A DNA stretch of 13,561 nucleotides from JAZQNC01 sp045536155 (lineage in GTDB: Bacteria; Bacillota; Clostridia; Oscillospirales; CAG-272), in contig JAZSMZ010000068.1 of the NCBI GenBank assembly GCA_045536155.1, forward strand, positions 1 to 13,561, read 5' to 3'. Both the position numbers and the translations under genes were made by a program. The notes below the pieces were generated by a model. The model worked only from the letters and a program-made list of their open reading frames with translations, made no database searches and had not been told where the DNA came from. Shown in pieces: positions 11,340 through 13,561 of this stretch (the stretch's first letter is position 1; every line of letters begins with the position of its first letter).

Positions 11340-12252
11340 AGTTTACAATATCCACGAGCAGTGCCTGGACGGTATATCGAAGCTTGTTATTGAATCCGCC
11401 CTTGCAGGTGGAAAGTGTCAGTATTTTTGAGTTTTCGTCAAATTCGACTCCCTCGCGGTAATACAGCGAATTTTCCTGCATTTCCTTGACAAAGGAAAGG
11501 AAATGATCGGGCGTTTTGAAATCGGTCTGGATATAGCGGTAATACATATCGGTCTGATAGAACGCAAAGATGAGGTAGGTATAAATTCCGTCGGGAGTGG
11601 ACAGAGTTATATACTTGTTTTCCTTGAAAAACTGCTCATCGTTGAAATTGAGTAATCCGCCGAACATCGAGCCGTTGCTCATACGGTGGCCGTAGATGAC
11701 GGTGTTATAATTTTCGAGCAGCTTTTTCGAGCATCGGTAGTCGACGAATATCGAGCCTGCGGGCAGATATTTGCCGTTCGGAGCGTGGTTGAGGTAGTGA
11801 TCGTTATCGGTATACTGCACGACGGGATAATCGATTGCGGTATTGTCGACCTTTATCCAGCCATAAAGATCGGGATATTTTTCCTTAAGTCCGTCAAGGC
11901 TTGCTTTTACCTGCTCAAACTCGCTGTTTACTGCAGTCGTTTCCTCGACTTTTTCGCTCTCGCTATCGCTTGTATCGACTTTTGGCTCCGTCTCTTCAGA
12001 CTCGCTTGTGTCGTACGTCGGGGGAGCAGTTTCTTCGAGCGCGTCGGTCTGTCTGTCCTCGGTGGCGTAAAAATCGTTGGCGATATCTCCGTAAAGATCT
12101 CCGCCCTCTTTGTATCCGATAAGCGATATGATGACGTAAGCAACGCTTATCACAAAGACGATCGAGCAAAAGATCATCAAAAGCTTATGGAGCACCGTTT
12201 TGGTTTTGCTCCACGCCTTATTCGTCTGTTCTTGAGTTTTTTTATCTGACAT
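11338..12252 (-). CDS. srtB: Class B sortase
   Basis: A 304-residue membrane-anchored cysteine transpeptidase that attaches proteins to the cell wall or joins pilin-like subunits. A short basic cytosolic start is followed by one membrane helix (about residues 22-46). An acidic Ser/Thr/Glu-rich spacer (about 63-112) leads to the sortase barrel. The catalytic triad is present: H189 in VIYGHRM, C283 in LTLSTCKGG, and R292 in NNKLRYTV. YGWIKVDNTAIDYPVVQ (130-146) and the helix after it are typical of class B. No sorting-signal protein is encoded in the window, so the substrate is elsewhere. The promoter is at 12288-12316. The ribosome site is poor (AACGGTAAATTGTC before ATG). It is followed closely by a glycosyltransferase gene. 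Confidence 0.93.
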   Translation of the reverse strand: MSDKKTQEQTNKAWSKTKTVLHKLLMIFCSIVFVISVAYVIISLIGYKEGGDLYGDIANDFYATEDRQTDALEETAPPTYDTSESEETEPKVDTSDSESEKVEETTAVNSEFEQVKASLDGLKEKYPDLYGWIKVDNTAIDYPVVQYTDNDHYLNHAPNGKYLPAGSIFVDYRCSKKLLENYNTVIYGHRMSNGSMFGGLLNFNDEQFFKENKYITLSTPDGIYTYLIFAFYQTDMYYRYIQTDFKTPDHFLSFVKEMQENSLYYREGVEFDENSKILTLSTCKGGFNNKLRYTVQALLVDIVN

Positions 12253-12287
12253 GACAATTTACCGTTTTCAATCATTTTTATAATAAA

Positions 12288-12316
12288 ATTATAACGCGGC
12301 GACAGGTAAAATACAA
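12288..12316 (-). promoter_or_regulatory. Sigma-A promoter of srtB
   Basis: On the minus strand TTGTAT (12311-12316) and TATAAT (12288-12293) are 17 bases apart. The spacer carries one arm of the GC-rich inverted repeat at 12295-12325, and the other arm lies just upstream of the -35. The promoter is therefore framed by a hairpin. The expected transcript begins near 12281. Confidence 0.8.
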
Positions 12317-12325
12317 GTCGCCGCG
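12295..12325 (-). terminator. GC-rich hairpin after gpmI, overlapping the srtB promoter
   Basis: CGCGGCGAC (12295-12303) pairs perfectly with GTCGCCGCG (12317-12325) around a 13-base loop. It is followed on the minus strand by TTATAATTTTATT. It lies about 55 bases after the gpmI stop and probably ends that transcript. Its U tract is broken by the srtB -10 element. It may alternatively be an operator. Confidence 0.65.
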
Positions 12326-12378
12326 CCATTATTTATCTAAAAGTTACATCGAATTAACAAAATTCTGCCGTAAATGTC

Positions 12379-13561
12379 TTATTTGATCTCGATGATCGAT
12401 TTTTCCCACATTTCGGGTGCATCGTATCCGAGAAGATTTGCGGTGGTAGCCGCAACATTGGCAAGTCCGAGACCGTCAACATTTCTTACGGTGTAGCGCT
12501 CTGCATTGAAGTTATCGTAGATAATGCAGGGAACGGGATTTAAGGTATGGCTGGTCTTTGCCTTGAATTTACCGGTCTTGCCTGCCTTGGGAAGACCGGT
12601 CTTTTTGTCGGTCTCGTACATCTCATCGGCATTTCCGTGGTCGGCGGTGATGATAGCCGCGCCCTTGAGCTCGTCGATAACGGGGAGGATGCGCGCAAGG
12701 CATACGTCAAGCGCTTCAACGCCAATTCTTGTAGCTGCGAGCGAGCCGGTGTGTCCTACCATATCACCGTTGGGGAAATTGCAGCGGAGATATTTATATT
12801 TGCCCGAGCGGAGAGCATCGATAAGCTTGTCGGTGATCCCGGCGCACTTCATCCAGGGACGCTGCTCGAAGGGAACGACGTCGGAAAGGACTTCTTCGTA
12901 GCTTTCAAGCTCTTCGGAGAACTTGCCCGAACGGTTGCCGTTCCAGAAATAGGTTACATGACCGTATTTCTGTGTTTCGGATACTGCGTATATCGGAATA
13001 CCCGCATCGGTGAAATATTCGCCGGTGGTATTGGTGATCTCGGGGGGATTTACGAGGTAGTTGGAGGGAATGTGAAGGTCGCCGTCGTATTCGAGCATAC
13101 CCGCATAGAACACCTTGGGAACTCTTACGCGGTCGAATTTGTCGAACTCTTCGCCTGCTTCGAAGGTCTTGGAGATCTCAATAGCGCGGTCGCCGCGGAA
13201 ATTGAAGAATATTACGCTGTCGCCGTCCTCGATAGTTCCGACGGGATTACCGTTTTCGGCAATTACGAAGGGAGGAATATCCTGGTCGATTGCGCCTGTT
13301 TCTGCACGAAGGGTCTCAACAGCCTCGTGTGCCGATGCGAACTGTCTGCCCTCGCCGAGCACGTGGGTATGCCAGCCGCGGTCAACCATGCTCCAGTCTG
13401 CCTCGTAGCGGTCCATTGTGATCTTCATACGTCCGCCGCCCGATGCGATCATAACGTCGAAGGTGTCGCATCTGAGAGAGGAGAGGAAATCCTCGAAGGG
13501 ATCGATATATTCGAGCGCCGAGGTCTCGCCAACGTCACGTCCGTCGAGCAGAATGTGAACG
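12379..13561 (-). CDS. gpmI: 2,3-bisphosphoglycerate-independent phosphoglycerate mutase (5' part outside window)
   Basis: A glycolytic enzyme that interconverts 3- and 2-phosphoglycerate using two Mn ions. The frame stays open to the window edge (393 residues visible, beginning VHILLDGRD), so the methionine at 13452 is internal. About 110-150 N-terminal residues, including the catalytic Ser region, lie outside. Visible features are HILLDGRD, SGGGRMKITMDRYEADW, FNFRGDR, YFWNGNRSG, PNGDMVGHTG and TADHGNADEM (metal ligands), and TSHTLNPVP (metal His). The wording of these motifs matches the plant/protist-type branch of iPGM rather than the E. coli/Bacillus type, which has YYAMDRDNRW. It is not closely linked to srtB: a hairpin and a new promoter separate them. 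Confidence 0.96.
   Translation of the reverse strand, partial: VHILLDGRDVGETSALEYIDPFEDFLSSLRCDTFDVMIASGGGRMKITMDRYEADWSMVDRGWHTHVLGEGRQFASAHEAVETLRAETGAIDQDIPPFVIAENGNPVGTIEDGDSVIFFNFRGDRAIEISKTFEAGEEFDKFDRVRVPKVFYAGMLEYDGDLHIPSNYLVNPPEITNTTGEYFTDAGIPIYAVSETQKYGHVTYFWNGNRSGKFSEELESYEEVLSDVVPFEQRPWMKCAGITDKLIDALRSGKYKYLRCNFPNGDMVGHTGSLAATRIGVEALDVCLARILPVIDELKGAAIITADHGNADEMYETDKKTGLPKAGKTGKFKAKTSHTLNPVPCIIYDNFNAERYTVRNVDGLGLANVAATTANLLGYDAPEMWEKSIIEIK

Noticed and set aside
13390..13452. Start of gpmI at the methionine at 13452
   Set aside because: The frame stays open with conserved iPGM residues (HILLDGRD) up to the window edge, so that methionine is internal.

Overview
This window looks like the chromosome of an uncultured gut-type Clostridia (Oscillospiraceae/Ruminococcaceae-like Firmicute). 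Pointers to this are the AGGAGG-like ribosome sites, sigma-A promoters with extended -10 elements, a class B sortase with a long acidic linker, paired short chromate transporters, an Lrp regulator next to an aminotransferase, and GC-rich dispersed repeats with a GAGCTGTCGC core of a kind I associate with gut Clostridia. The taxonomic call is inference. Apart from one gene, every gene runs on the minus strand, so the biological order is right to left.

Right part (13561 to 10570): the 3' portion of a phosphoglycerate mutase gene (gpmI, cut by the window edge), then a combined terminator hairpin and promoter, then a class B sortase followed closely by a DPM1/ALG5-type family 2 glycosyltransferase, closed by a strong terminator. 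A roughly 500-base non-coding stretch (10071-10569) follows, filled with hairpins and a dispersed-repeat-like element. Two small membrane-protein genes come next (zinc-ribbon protein 10007-9561; two-helix protein 9383-8802). Each has a near-consensus promoter and its own terminator.

Central part (8703 to 4441): a tight run lrp/asnC - class I aminotransferase - PHP-type (HisJ family) phosphatase - argS, consistent with an amino-acid-linked operon. A 120-base element of nested hairpins follows argS. Then come a stand-alone Rossmann (Gfo/Idh-type) protein, a terminator, and a five-gene set: unknown multi-span membrane protein, ABM-fold monooxygenase-like protein, YgjV-like membrane protein, and two half-size ChrA proteins that presumably form one transporter.

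Left part (1 to 901): the accessory segment and the most unusual one. A 267-base near-perfect palindrome (131-base arms, one mismatch, 5-base centre) is itself built of small hairpins joined by an ATATCAT-type linker. Three further hairpins of the same design continue to about 318. An extended -10 promoter follows at once and drives the only plus-strand gene, a blasticidin-S-deaminase-like zinc deaminase that is AT-richer than its neighbours. This arrangement suggests an acquired cassette. It meets the chromosomal genes head-on at a bidirectional terminator (873-901).

No rRNA, tRNA, CRISPR array, transposase or recombinase gene was seen.
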